Assembly: GCA_002423615.1 (NCBI GenBank)
Contig: DIKO01000039.1
Span: 1-38,568 of the forward strand
Origin: Desulfobacteraceae bacterium UBA5616
Lineage (GTDB): Bacteria > Desulfobacterota > Desulfobacteria > Desulfobacterales > UBA5616
Reading direction: 5' to 3'
Length of the DNA stretch: 38,568 nucleotides
A model generated the notes under the pieces. The model ran no database searches, was not told where the DNA came from, and was given only the letters and a program-made list of their open reading frames with translations. The position numbers were made by a program, and so were the translations under genes. Shown piece after piece: positions 16,924 through 25,703 of the stretch; position 1 is the first letter of the stretch; each line of letters starts with the position of its first letter.

Positions 16924-18180
16924 ATGATAGCAGAAACCATGCTGGACGGATACCGGGTGCTGGATCTTACCGAAGGAGGGTATCTTCTGGGAGGTCAGAT
17001 TCTGGGGGACCTCGGGGCCGATGTGATAAAAATTGAAACCCCCGGGGGAAGCCCCAGCAGAGACAGGGGGCCGTTTTACAAGGATATCCCCCACAGGGAG
17101 AAAAGCCTTTTCTGGTTTGCCTACAACCGGAACAAGAGGGGCGTTACCCTGAACCTTGAAACCGGAGACGGCAGAAGGCTGTTTGAAAAGCTGGTCGAAA
17201 CCGCGGACATCGTCATGGAATCCTTTCCGCCGGGACACATGGATAAACTGGGGCTGGGATACGCCCGGCTGGTTTCCATCAAGCCGGATATCATCGTGAC
17301 GTCCATTACTCCCTATGGACAGGAAGGCCCTAAATCCCTTTATAAGGAATCGGAGCTCACCACCTGGGCCTCTGCCATGATTCACTCCATCACCGGAGAT
17401 CCGGACAGGGCCCCGGCATGGAACAGTTATCCTTCCGCCGGCCTGATGGGAGGGATCCAGGGAGTCATCGGATCCCTGTATGCCCTTTTCCACCGGGAGA
17501 TCACGGGAGAGGGACAGAAGGTGGACGTTCCCGTCCAGCAATATCTTCTTCAGTTTACCACCGGGGCCCACTGGTTCTGGGAGTGTATGAAAATGAATTT
17601 TCCCAGGATGGGACGGTATATGACGGCGGGTTTTCTGAAGGTCGCCAGCATCAGACCCTGCAAGGACGGTTTTGTGCACTGGGCCCTGGCCGGTGGCGCG
17701 GCCGCGGGATTTTCGGACAGCACGGCGCGGCTGGTCAAATGGATGGATGAAGAAGGCATGGCCCCTGACTGGCTGAAGAAAATCGACTGGGTGGGATTCG
17801 GCGGCGATGTGGTCCAAATGACCCAGGAAGAACTGGACCGGATACAGGAACCCTTTGATGCGTTCCTGATGACCAAAACCACCACCGAATTTTCTGAAGA
17901 AACGGCCAGAAGGGGAATCATGGGATGTCCCGTGTCCAACAGCCGGGATATCTGCAGCGATCACCACCTTGAAGCCCGGGAGTTCTGGGAACCGGTCCGG
18001 CACCCCGAACTGGGCGAAACCCTTTCCTATTGCGGCCCCTTTGCAAAATTTTCAGAGGCCCCCATGAAAATCTTCCGTCGTGCACCCCTCATCGGGGAGC
18101 ACAACCGGGAAATTTATGAAGGCGAGCTGGGCGTTTCCCGGGAAGAGATGCTTTTGTTCAAACAGGCCGGGGTGATATGA
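16924..18180 (+). CDS. class III CoA-transferase (CaiB/BaiF; BbsE-like subunit)
   Basis: A 418-aa family III CoA-transferase. The N-terminus GYRVLDLTEGGYLLGGQILG and GADVIKIETPGGSPSRDRGP are typical, followed by NKRGVTLNLETGDGRRL and ITPYGQEGP. These enzymes move CoA between acids through an acyl-aspartyl anhydride. Aligned with formyl-CoA transferase, the nucleophile position falls in GQKVDVPVQQYLLQF, where Gln replaces the Asp. This subunit may thus be non-catalytic, like one half of the heteromeric succinyl-CoA:benzylsuccinate CoA-transferase. AGAGGGAAA precedes the ATG. The paralogue starts 16 bases after its stop, which supports a heterodimer. The substrate is unknown. Confidence 0.85.
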   Translation: MIAETMLDGYRVLDLTEGGYLLGGQILGDLGADVIKIETPGGSPSRDRGPFYKDIPHREKSLFWFAYNRNKRGVTLNLETGDGRRLFEKLVETADIVMESFPPGHMDKLGLGYARLVSIKPDIIVTSITPYGQEGPKSLYKESELTTWASAMIHSITGDPDRAPAWNSYPSAGLMGGIQGVIGSLYALFHREITGEGQKVDVPVQQYLLQFTTGAHWFWECMKMNFPRMGRYMTAGFLKVASIRPCKDGFVHWALAGGAAAGFSDSTARLVKWMDEEGMAPDWLKKIDWVGFGGDVVQMTQEELDRIQEPFDAFLMTKTTTEFSEETARRGIMGCPVSNSRDICSDHHLEAREFWEPVRHPELGETLSYCGPFAKFSEAPMKIFRRAPLIGEHNREIYEGELGVSREEMLLFKQAGVI

Positions 18181-18196
18181 ATTACAGGAGAGAACA

Positions 18197-19444
18197 ATGA
18201 ACGGTTCAATTTTCAGCGGTCTGAAAATTCTGGATTTCGGCGCGGCGGCCACGGTGCCCCTGGCCCTGGCCTGGATAGCCGATTACGGTGCGGAGGTCAT
18301 CAAGGTTGAAACCCATCTGCGACCGGACATCTCCCGGGCGGGCGGACCCTTTTATGAGGCCCGCATGGGAGAGATCGACCATGCCGGATGGCAGGAATGG
18401 CTCAACCCCTCCAAATACAGCATTACGCTAAATCTTGGAAAACCTGCCGGGAAAGAGATTGTCCGGCGTCTGATCACCCAGTGGCAGCCGGACATACTGG
18501 CCGAATCCTTCAGGCCCGGCGTGATGAAACGCTTCGGCCTGGATTATGGTGAAGTCAAAAATCTCAAACCGGACATCATTTACTGGAGCAGTTGTCTGGA
18601 GGGCCAGTACGGGCCCCATTGCCAGCGATTGGGATACGGCCCGGTCAGCACCAACCTCTCCGGGGTCAGTTATCTTTCCGGATGGCCGGACCGGCCTCCC
18701 TGCGGCGCGCCCATGGCCTATGGAGATTTCGCCTCAACGGGAACGGGGATTATCGCACTGATCAGCGCCTTGATCAGAAGAAGAAAAACGGGCAGGGGCG
18801 TCCATATCGACCAGTCGCAGTATGAAGTCAATGTCCATGTGCTTGCCGGCGTCATGATGGAGTACATGATCAACGGCAGGATCATGAAGCGAAACGGCAA
18901 CGGTCATCCCAGTGCGGCCCCCCATGGCGTTTATCCCTGTTCCGGGGAGGACCGGTGGGTCGCCATAGCGGTTTTATCCGAGGCGGACTGGAACGGCTTT
19001 TGCCGGGTGTTGGGACAACCCGACTGGACCCGGTCGGAGAAATTCAACACCCTTGCCGGTCGCAAGGCACACGAAGACGAACTGGACCGTCTGGTGGGGC
19101 TGTGGACCGTTTCAAAAACCGCCGAAGAAATAGAGGCCCTGATGCAGGAAAGCGGTGTTGCCGCCAATGTTGTTGAAACGGGGAAAGATATCTATGAGGA
19201 TCGGCAGCTGGCGCATTATGGGCATTTCAGGAGGATAGACCATCCCATCATGGGCACCATCAACAGCGAGTGGCCCCCGTTCAAGTTTTCAAAAACCACG
19301 GACACCCACAAGCGGGCCCCCCTTCTGGGTGAACACAACCATTTCGTTCTTTCAGATATTCTGGAAATGAGCGAAGACGAAATTTCGGATTTATACGCCG
19401 AGGGCGTCATCACCACGGATGCGGACCTGCCCGGCGCGAGCTGA
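18197..19444 (+). CDS. class III CoA-transferase (CaiB/BaiF; BbsF-like subunit)
   Basis: A 415-aa paralogue of the preceding gene. It keeps the family landmarks LKILDFGAAATVPLALAWIA, YGAEVIKVETHLRPD, NLGKPAGKEIVRRL and FRPGVMKRFGLDYGEVKNL. The nucleophile region reads GRGVHIDQSQYEVNVHVL, with an acidic residue (Glu) where formyl-CoA transferase has Asp169, so this is the likelier catalytic half. The C-terminus has RAPLLGEHNHFVLSDILEMS, the usual end motif. ACAGGAGAG precedes the ATG. The tight spacing with its partner and with the nitroreductase downstream (15 bases) shows one operon. Both subunits together would activate a carboxylic acid using an acyl-CoA donor. Confidence 0.87.
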   Translation: MNGSIFSGLKILDFGAAATVPLALAWIADYGAEVIKVETHLRPDISRAGGPFYEARMGEIDHAGWQEWLNPSKYSITLNLGKPAGKEIVRRLITQWQPDILAESFRPGVMKRFGLDYGEVKNLKPDIIYWSSCLEGQYGPHCQRLGYGPVSTNLSGVSYLSGWPDRPPCGAPMAYGDFASTGTGIIALISALIRRRKTGRGVHIDQSQYEVNVHVLAGVMMEYMINGRIMKRNGNGHPSAAPHGVYPCSGEDRWVAIAVLSEADWNGFCRVLGQPDWTRSEKFNTLAGRKAHEDELDRLVGLWTVSKTAEEIEALMQESGVAANVVETGKDIYEDRQLAHYGHFRRIDHPIMGTINSEWPPFKFSKTTDTHKRAPLLGEHNHFVLSDILEMSEDEISDLYAEGVITTDADLPGAS

Positions 19445-19459
19445 AAAAAGGAGAACATC

Positions 19460-20131
19460 ATGAATATCGTAGAGGCCATTAAAGAACGGAAAAGTATCAG
19501 GGGTTACAAACCCGATCCGGTATCCAGGGAAACTTTAACGGAAATTCTGGAAATTGCCGGAAGAGCGCCATCGGCCATGAATACCCAGCCCTGGGAATTT
19601 GTGGTTCTGGGCGGAAAGGTCCTGAAGAAAATCCAGGCGGCATATATTGATAATTTAAGGAACGGGGTGGTTCCCAGGCCTGAACACGCGGTCGCCGGGT
19701 GGACAAAGGACAGTATTTACAGGACCCGCCAGGTCGAGCTGGCCATGGCGCTTTTCAAGCTGATGGATATTGAGAGAGGGGACCAGAAAAAGCGGATGGA
19801 ATGGATGGAACGGGGGATTCGCTTTTTTGATGCGCCGGCAGCCATTATCGTCACCACGGATAAATCCCTGGAAGGCCATACGCCCCTGATCGATATCGGA
19901 ATCGTCATCCAGACCATCTGCCTGGCTGCATTGAACTACGGCCTGGGTACCTGCATAGAAGACCAGGGCTGCATGTATCCGGATATATTACGGGAAATTG
20001 CTTCGATCCCGGATACCAAAAGGATCGTCATGGCCATCGCCATCGGTTATCCGGACTGGGATTTTCCGGCCAATCAGGTGAAAACCACCAGAGTTCGCCT
20101 GGACGAGAACACCCGTTGGTGCGGATTTTAG
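19460..20131 (+). CDS. nitroreductase-family FMN oxidoreductase
   Basis: A 223-aa nitroreductase-fold protein with the expected N-terminal FMN-binding start AIKERKSIRGYKPDPVS and GRAPSAMNTQPWEFVVL. A helix-rich middle and the C-terminal glycine region LAALNYGLGTCIEDQGCMYP and AIGYPDWDFPANQ follow. It normally forms an FMN homodimer. The substrate cannot be derived, and reduction of an enoyl, nitro or quinone group is typical of the family. AAAGGAGAA precedes the ATG. It lies between the CoA-transferase pair and DUF1847 and may reduce or oxidise the CoA ester made upstream (inference). Confidence 0.87.
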   Translation: MNIVEAIKERKSIRGYKPDPVSRETLTEILEIAGRAPSAMNTQPWEFVVLGGKVLKKIQAAYIDNLRNGVVPRPEHAVAGWTKDSIYRTRQVELAMALFKLMDIERGDQKKRMEWMERGIRFFDAPAAIIVTTDKSLEGHTPLIDIGIVIQTICLAALNYGLGTCIEDQGCMYPDILREIASIPDTKRIVMAIAIGYPDWDFPANQVKTTRVRLDENTRWCGF

Positions 20132-20182
20132 GCGATTCGTCATTCAGCGGGTATCACACCCGACAAAATCAGGAGGCGGAAT

Positions 20183-20830
20183 ATGACAGAGATGGATGTA
20201 CAGTGCGGTTATTGCGGCAAAAAAGGCTGTTTCAGGGGGGATATGACCCAGGCCCCGGAATTCTGTCCGTCAAAGCTTGAGCCCGAAGCCCTCAAGGAGG
20301 CCAGGGGAAAGCTGGAGGAGCCGGAAACCCGCGGGCTGGCCCAGGATGTGGCCCGGACCTGGAGGGGAATGGCCGGAAAGAACCGGATTGAATTGACCAT
20401 GGAGTATGCCCGGCTAAGGGGATACAACAGATTGGGGCTCGCTTTTTGCGTCGGGCTCTCCCAGGAGGCGGAACTCTTGTCCAACGCATTGATCAATGAA
20501 GGGTTCGAAGTCATTTCGGCCGGATGCATGTGCGGGAGCCTGTGTTCGGATGATGTGGGCCTGCCCGAGGAAGACAAGATCATGGCCGGCCGGCGTCAGC
20601 CCATGTGCAATCCCATCGGCCAGGCGGCTGTATTGGATAAGGAGGGAAGCCAGCTCAATATCATGCTGGGCCTGTGCGTCGGGGATGATGTCCTGTTTAT
20701 CAAGCACTCCAAAGCCCCGGTAACGGTCATCGCCGTCAAGGATTTCGCCCTGGCCCATAATCCCCTGGGGGCACTTTACACGTCCAAGGCTCTTTTTTCG
20801 CGGTTGAATACCAACCGTCCGAAGAAGTAA
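20183..20830 (+). CDS. DUF1847 family Cys-rich protein
   Basis: A 215-aa protein with N-terminal cysteines CGYCGKKGCFRGD and a later FCPSK, probably a metal or Fe-S site. A domain with NRLGLAFCVGLSQEAELLSN, INEGFEVISAGCMCGSLCS, MCNPIGQAAVLDKEGSQLNI and MLGLCVGDDVLFIKHSKAPV follows. This combination matches what I recall as DUF1847, common in anaerobes and of unknown function. CAGGAGGCGG precedes the ATG. It is the last gene of the NMO operon, 51 bases after the nitroreductase. The multiple Cys residues and its linkage to flavoproteins suggest a redox role, but nothing in the sequence proves it. Confidence 0.8.
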   Translation: MTEMDVQCGYCGKKGCFRGDMTQAPEFCPSKLEPEALKEARGKLEEPETRGLAQDVARTWRGMAGKNRIELTMEYARLRGYNRLGLAFCVGLSQEAELLSNALINEGFEVISAGCMCGSLCSDDVGLPEEDKIMAGRRQPMCNPIGQAAVLDKEGSQLNIMLGLCVGDDVLFIKHSKAPVTVIAVKDFALAHNPLGALYTSKALFSRLNTNRPKK

Positions 20831-20864
20831 AAACCACCGGGAAGCGCGGTCCGTGCTTCCCGGT
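20828..20864 (-). terminator. Rho-independent terminator of the ferredoxin-nitroreductase operon
   Basis: A 10-bp stem (ACCGGGAAGC at 20836-20845 with GCTTCCCGGT at 20855-20864) with a 9-base loop is followed on the minus strand by GGTTTTTA (20835-20828). It lies just after the minus-strand stop at 20879 and between convergent genes. No T-run follows on the plus strand. Confidence 0.65.
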
Positions 20865-20878
20865 CAGTCCGGGCAAAT

Positions 20879-21751
20879 TTACTCCACCCACTGGACCTTT
20901 TGGGGTTTCCGGTCGATGGTTCTCATGAACTTGAGCTTTGGATACCCCAGAACCAAAGCGCTGTGAGGTTTGTTTCCCGCCGGCAGGTCCAGTTCCGCTT
21001 TGACCGCGGGAGACGCTGCTGCGGCGAAAAGCAGAAGTCCGATATAACAGGTCCCCAGTCCCATGGTCATGGCCCCGAGTACGGCGGTCTGGGCGGCGAT
21101 GACGCAATCGTCCTTGGGGGTGCTGGGAGACGGGGCCGAATGGAAAACCATGAGTGCGGAGGCCTTGTGGAGGATAGGGTCCAATCCCATTTCCCTGGCA
21201 AGACCCATCATTTTGTACCGGTTGGCGAACTCCTTCATCCGGACAAGATCTTCGGGAAGTTCCTTGCCCTGGGAAGCAAAATCCGCCGCCTGGGTTTCCA
21301 CCGCTCTGATGGTCTCCATAAAATAATCGACGCAGGCATCGGAAATCGCCCTGATTTTTTCAGGATTGGTAACGACTTTTATCTCAACGGTTTGAAGATT
21401 GCTTCCCGTGGGGATATATCGGCACATTTCCAGCAGCTTGTCCAGGTCCTTTCGGGGAATCTTCCTGTCCTTGTAACTTCTATGACTTCTTCTTCGGCGA
21501 ACCAGTTGAAGGAATTCATCAGGATCAAGGCGGATATCTTCATTTACATCCATAAAATTGCCCATGTCCATCAAGCTGTGGGTGATGGCCCCCGTCGGAC
21601 ATAACGAAACGCAATGGCCGCAGATGTTGCAGGTTTCCACATCGGCATGGGAGAGGATTTCCCCGTCCCTGTCGGTGAAACATCTTAAGCACCTTTGAAC
21701 GCAGATGCCGCAACCGGTGCATAAGTCCTTGTCAATGGTTACCCAACTCAT
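20879..21751 (-). CDS. ferredoxin-domain nitroreductase (2x[4Fe-4S] + FMN)
   Basis: A 290-aa fusion: two [4Fe-4S] motifs (CTGCGICVQRC and CNICGHCVSLCP) in the first 55 residues, then an FMN nitroreductase domain beginning VRRRRSHRSYKDRKIPRKDL. MCRYIPTGSNLQTVEIKVV is the FMN contact and GAMTMGLGTCYIGLLLFAAA the C-terminal loop. It should pass electrons between ferredoxin and FMN in the cytoplasm. The ribosome site GGAGGGATTC lies directly before the ATG. It is the second gene of a minus-strand pair, 28 bases after the Fe-S aldo/keto reductase. The substrate is unknown. Confidence 0.87.
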   Translation of the reverse strand: MSWVTIDKDLCTGCGICVQRCLRCFTDRDGEILSHADVETCNICGHCVSLCPTGAITHSLMDMGNFMDVNEDIRLDPDEFLQLVRRRRSHRSYKDRKIPRKDLDKLLEMCRYIPTGSNLQTVEIKVVTNPEKIRAISDACVDYFMETIRAVETQAADFASQGKELPEDLVRMKEFANRYKMMGLAREMGLDPILHKASALMVFHSAPSPSTPKDDCVIAAQTAVLGAMTMGLGTCYIGLLLFAAAASPAVKAELDLPAGNKPHSALVLGYPKLKFMRTIDRKPQKVQWVE

Positions 21752-21779
21752 GAATCCCTCCTCGGGGTTATGATTAAGC

Positions 21780-22943
21780 CTATGAGGCCTTTTTTTTCGG
21801 TCCCAGTAGTTCGTGAGCTTTTTTCAGCCACTGGGAAATTTCGATTCCCTGGGGGCATTTTTCTTCGCACTCTCCGCACTCCTCGCATTTGTCCCCCCAT
21901 TTTTCCTTGGGATTCTGGCGGTAACGGAATCTTGCCGTCCGGGCATCGTCGTAAATGACGGCGTCATTGTACTGTGCAAAGGCATAGGGGATGTCCACAC
22001 CGTTGGGGCAGGGCATGCAGTAATTGCAGTTGGTGCAGGGAATGGGGCTTAATTCACGATATTTTTCCCGAATCCGGTCGACAATGGCGATTTCTTCATC
22101 CCTGAGCATTCCGATGCCGCTTTTTTCAGCGCTGGCGACATTTTCCAGAACATGTTTCATTTCGCTCATGCCGCTCAGCACCACCGAAACTTCGGGCTGG
22201 CTCCAGATCCACTGCAGGGCGAGGTCCGCCGGGGTCCGTTTCACCGGCATGGATTCAAAGAATTTTTTAACCACCGGGGGTTGTTCCTTGCTGAGCTGTC
22301 CTCCCCGCAGGGGCTCCATGATAACCACGGCCAGTCCTTTTTGGGCAGCGTATCGAAGGCCTTCGGTACCGGCCTGGTATTCGATATCCATGTAATTGTA
22401 CTGAATCTGGCAGAATGTCCATTTGTCGTAGGCATCCACGATTTCCTTGAACAGCTCGAGGCTGTCGTGGAAGGAGAACCCGATATGGCCGATGCGTCCG
22501 TCGGCAATGGCCCCTTCGGCCCATTTCAGTACATCCAGGTCCCGGAGCTTTGGCCACAGGTCTTTATTCATACTGTGCAGCAGGTAGAAATCAATATGGT
22601 CGGTCTGCAGCTTTTTCATCTGTTCGGCCAGATATTTGTCAAAATCATCATACCGGTTCATGAACCACGACGGCATTTTAGTGGCCAGTCTGACTTTTTG
22701 CCGAAAGCCGTCCTTTAACGCCTTTCCGACGATTTCTTCACTTTTGCCCGCATGGTACGGGTAGGCCGTATCCACGTAATTGACGCCCTTGTCGATGGCC
22801 TGACGGATCATACTGACGGCTAAGGCTTCATCGACATCCGGACCCATGGGTGCGGCGTTCTCTCCTCCGGGGGGCAGCCGCATGGCGCCGAAGCCCAAAG
22901 CAGAGACCTCCCAGTCCAGTTTTCCAAATTTTCGATATTCCAT
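21780..22943 (-). CDS. aldo/keto reductase with C-terminal [4Fe-4S] ferredoxin domain
   Basis: A 387-aa protein. The barrel (about 1-280) carries the full tetrad: Asp and Tyr in NYVDTAYPYHAGKSEE, Lys in LATKMPSW, His in HIDFYLLHSMN. The C-terminal 100 residues hold CTNCNYCMPCPNGVDIP and CEECGECEEKCPQGIEIS, two Fe-S motifs. Members of this fused group are widespread in anaerobes and probably couple NAD(P)H or ferredoxin to carbonyl reduction. The start follows AGGAGGTCAC. It is the first gene of the pair with the ferredoxin-nitroreductase. It contrasts with the aldo/keto reductase at 8884-9699, where the tetrad is lost. Confidence 0.9.
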   Translation of the reverse strand: MEYRKFGKLDWEVSALGFGAMRLPPGGENAAPMGPDVDEALAVSMIRQAIDKGVNYVDTAYPYHAGKSEEIVGKALKDGFRQKVRLATKMPSWFMNRYDDFDKYLAEQMKKLQTDHIDFYLLHSMNKDLWPKLRDLDVLKWAEGAIADGRIGHIGFSFHDSLELFKEIVDAYDKWTFCQIQYNYMDIEYQAGTEGLRYAAQKGLAVVIMEPLRGGQLSKEQPPVVKKFFESMPVKRTPADLALQWIWSQPEVSVVLSGMSEMKHVLENVASAEKSGIGMLRDEEIAIVDRIREKYRELSPIPCTNCNYCMPCPNGVDIPYAFAQYNDAVIYDDARTARFRYRQNPKEKWGDKCEECGECEEKCPQGIEISQWLKKAHELLGPKKKAS

Positions 22944-23077
22944 GTGACCTCCTGTTGTTGCATGTTTGTCTGTATTATGAAAAAAGATGACATATACATA
23001 GAAAACATCAGCGATGCTTGTCTTGAGGGATGATCGAATAGGGCGAATGCCGATTGCCGTGTCATAAAATGTTGAAA

Positions 23078-23106
23078 AGCGTAAAATACCGCTCTTTTTT
23101 TGTCAA
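23078..23106 (-). promoter_or_regulatory. weak promoter candidate for the Fe-S aldo/keto reductase operon
   Basis: TTGACA on the minus strand (23106-23101) is perfect. After 17 bases comes TACGCT (23083-23078), only three of six matches to a -10 box. The leader to the ATG at 22943 would be about 130 bases. Confidence 0.25.
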
Positions 23107-23238
23107 GGCCTGTCTCGGCATCAAGATTTTTGTTGTTCAACGGCTTTTTTGGTAATAAATTTCCCCGGGAACCAATCGGATCTGAAAGTGGGACGGGGAC
23201 CGCTTTATCCGAAGATCATCAGGAAAGGACGAAGGATT

Positions 23239-24576
23239 TTGAAAGATTCCGGAAAGCTGACCAGACAGGAGAGAAGCTGGATTTATTACGATGTGGGCAA
23301 CTCCGCGTTCGTCCTTGTGGTCGTGACCGCCATCATGCCCATCTTTTTCAAGGATGTGGCTTCCCAGGGGGTGGCCGGAGCCGTTTCCACGGCAAACTGG
23401 GGATTCGCCAATTCCCTCTCCTCCTTTATCCTGCTGGGACTTGCGCCGATTCTCGGTACATTTGCCGATTATCGGGATTTCAAGAAAAAATTCCTGATGT
23501 TCTTTATCGGGACAGGGGTCGTGTTCACCCTTCTCCTGACGCTGGTACAGCCCGGAAACTGGATGATGTGCCTGTTGCTCTTTATCGTCGCCAAGCTGGG
23601 ATTTTCCGGGGCCAATATTTTTTATGACGCATTTCTCGTGGATGTGACGACCCGGCAGCGAATGGACCGGATTTCATCCCTGGGATTCGGCTGGGGGTAC
23701 ATCGGAAGCACCGTCCCATTTTTAATGGCCCTGGCTCTGATCCTGCTGGAAAGGTCCCAGGGAGGAACCCTGGGGGTGGGGTTGGGCGCCATGAGAGCCG
23801 CCTTTGTCATTGTCGGTATCTGGTGGCTGATGTTCAGCATCCCCATTTTAAGGGATGTTCGCCAGGTCCATTACATCGAGCCTTCCGAACGTCCGGTTTT
23901 GACGGCCGTAAAACGCCTGATGGAGACCTTTTCCGAAATCCGGCGCTACCGTCAGGCCTTTGTCTTTTTGATGGCCTATTTTTTCTATATCGACGGGGTG
24001 GACACCATTATTGTCATGGCCACGTCCTACGGCCGTGATATCGGGCTGGGAATGGATGTGCTGATAACGGCAATCCTGATGGTTCAGGTCGTGGCATTTC
24101 CCTTTGTCCTTATTTACGGCAAGCTGGCGGAGCGTTTCGGGGCCCGGAAGATGCTGTACGCCGGTATCGGTGTTTATATCCTGATCACCCTTATCGGGTT
24201 TTACCTGCCCTCGTTTGGTTCGATACAGCTGAAAATGGCCATGTTCTGGGTAATGGCCTTCCTGGTCGCCACTTCCCAGGGCGGGATACAGGCCCTGAGC
24301 CGGTCCTATTTCGGTCGACTCATCCCTCCCGAGCGATCGGCCGAGTTTTTTGGGTTTTATAATATCTTCGGGAAATTCGCCACCATTTCCGGTCCTCTGC
24401 TGATGGGTATTTTCAGCAGGGTCACGGGGGATTCCCGTTATGGTTTGCTGAGCATTCTGTTGCTGTTCGTTATCGGCGGAGGCATGCTGAAATGTGTCGG
24501 TACGGAGGGGAGGGCGGATTCTCCTGAAGACGAGGCGCAGAAAAAAATCCCGCCTCCTGAACCATACGCTTCATGA
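23239..24576 (+). CDS. MFS transporter, UMF1/Atg22-like
   Basis: About 445 aa with 12 hydrophobic helices. The start RQERSWIYYDVGNSAFVLVV and the loop LGTFADYRDFKKKF are hallmarks of the UMF1 (MFS_22, Atg22-like) group of carriers, inner-membrane proteins of mostly unknown substrate. The frame is open from a TTG at 23149, but the 30 residues added there are hydrophilic and unlike the family. TTG at 23239 is preferred because AGGAAAGGACGAAGG lies directly upstream. The C-terminal tail is polar (EDEAQKKIPPPEPYAS). The next gene overlaps its stop by four bases, suggesting translational coupling with a PAS sensor. Confidence 0.82.
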   Translation: MKDSGKLTRQERSWIYYDVGNSAFVLVVVTAIMPIFFKDVASQGVAGAVSTANWGFANSLSSFILLGLAPILGTFADYRDFKKKFLMFFIGTGVVFTLLLTLVQPGNWMMCLLLFIVAKLGFSGANIFYDAFLVDVTTRQRMDRISSLGFGWGYIGSTVPFLMALALILLERSQGGTLGVGLGAMRAAFVIVGIWWLMFSIPILRDVRQVHYIEPSERPVLTAVKRLMETFSEIRRYRQAFVFLMAYFFYIDGVDTIIVMATSYGRDIGLGMDVLITAILMVQVVAFPFVLIYGKLAERFGARKMLYAGIGVYILITLIGFYLPSFGSIQLKMAMFWVMAFLVATSQGGIQALSRSYFGRLIPPERSAEFFGFYNIFGKFATISGPLLMGIFSRVTGDSRYGLLSILLLFVIGGGMLKCVGTEGRADSPEDEAQKKIPPPEPYAS

Positions 24577-25622
24577 ACTTTGGGTGTGAGACTGAAATGA
24601 CGATTCAGCCTGATTTAAATAACTCATTTTTTCAAACCCTGCTCGCCAGTTCTCCCATCGGCATTTATATTGTCCAGGATGGCAGGTTCTGTTTCGTGAA
24701 CGAGGAGTTTCAAAAAATTATCGGGTATTCCGAAGAAACACTCATCGACATGGATCCTTTCCGTATTGTATGCCCCGAAGACGTGGATCTGGTGAGGGAG
24801 AACGCGGTTAAAATGCTCAAAGGCCAGAGGCGGTCCCCCTACCTTTACCGCGTGATTGACAGCAAAGGGGAGCGGAAATGGATCATGGAATCCCTGGCAC
24901 CCGTCAATTACCGGGGAAAAAGGGCGACCCTGGGATATTTCATGGACAACACCGAGCACGAGAGGGCGAAAGAAGCCATCCGGCTGTCCGAGGATAAATT
25001 TCACAAAGCCTTCCGCGCAAGTCCCGAGTGGGTGGTAATTACCACCCTTGATCATGGATATTACATCGATGTCAATGAAACGTTTTTAAGAACCACGGGG
25101 TATCAATCCGAGGAAGTGATCGGGGCAAGTTCCGTTGCTTTGGGCATCTGGGCGGATCCGGAGCAACGGCTGGAAATGGTTGAATTGCTCCGCAGCGAGG
25201 GGAAGGTGCGGGACCTGGAAGCCAGGTTCCGCATGAAGAATGGAGAAATCCGTACCGTTCTCTGGTCGGCGGAAATCATCGATTACGGAGAGGAAAAATG
25301 CCTCCTCGCCGTTACCCGGGACATCACCCATCGCAAGCGGATGGAAAAAGAACAGCTCTATCGCGAAAAACTCCAGGGAGTCCTCGAAATGGCCGGTGCC
25401 ACCTGCCACGAGCTGAATCAACCGTTGCAGATCATTTATTGCCTTCTCGACCGGCTTCTGGAGGAAAACCCGGGTCATCCTACGCTGAAGGAACTGGAAA
25501 AACAGATTTTCCGGATGAAAAACATTACCGACAAGGTGAACCGCATCACTTCTTATGAAACCAAGGACTATGTCCGGGGATCCAAAATTATCGATATCGA
25601 CAAGGCCTCCGGAAAATTCTGA
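24573..25622 (+). CDS. PAS-PAS-HisKA sensor protein without ATPase domain
   Basis: A 349-aa soluble protein with two PAS domains (about 20-135 and 140-260) and one dimerisation/H-box domain whose histidine lies in GATCHELNQPLQIIYCLLD. An ordinary kinase would continue with a HATPase domain of 120 residues. Here it ends YETKDYVRGSKIIDIDKASG, so no ATP-binding N, G1 or G2 boxes exist. Deltaproteobacteria often have such short PAS-HisKA proteins with a similar tail, so it may be a natural form acting as phosphotransfer or dimer partner rather than a truncation. Its ATG overlaps the carrier's stop (ATGA). An alternative start is 24597. Confidence 0.8.
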   Translation: MNFGCETEMTIQPDLNNSFFQTLLASSPIGIYIVQDGRFCFVNEEFQKIIGYSEETLIDMDPFRIVCPEDVDLVRENAVKMLKGQRRSPYLYRVIDSKGERKWIMESLAPVNYRGKRATLGYFMDNTEHERAKEAIRLSEDKFHKAFRASPEWVVITTLDHGYYIDVNETFLRTTGYQSEEVIGASSVALGIWADPEQRLEMVELLRSEGKVRDLEARFRMKNGEIRTVLWSAEIIDYGEEKCLLAVTRDITHRKRMEKEQLYREKLQGVLEMAGATCHELNQPLQIIYCLLDRLLEENPGHPTLKELEKQIFRMKNITDKVNRITSYETKDYVRGSKIIDIDKASGKF

Positions 25623-25703
25623 GTTCGGAGCATAATCAGGAGCCGGCCGAAAGGGCCCAAAATTTTAAACATCAGGTCTAAAAGATAGGAGGAGGAAATT
25701 TTC

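Noticed and set aside
16885..18003. 372-residue minus-strand frame opposite the first CoA-transferase
   Set aside because: No domain and no ribosome site, antisense to a well-supported gene.
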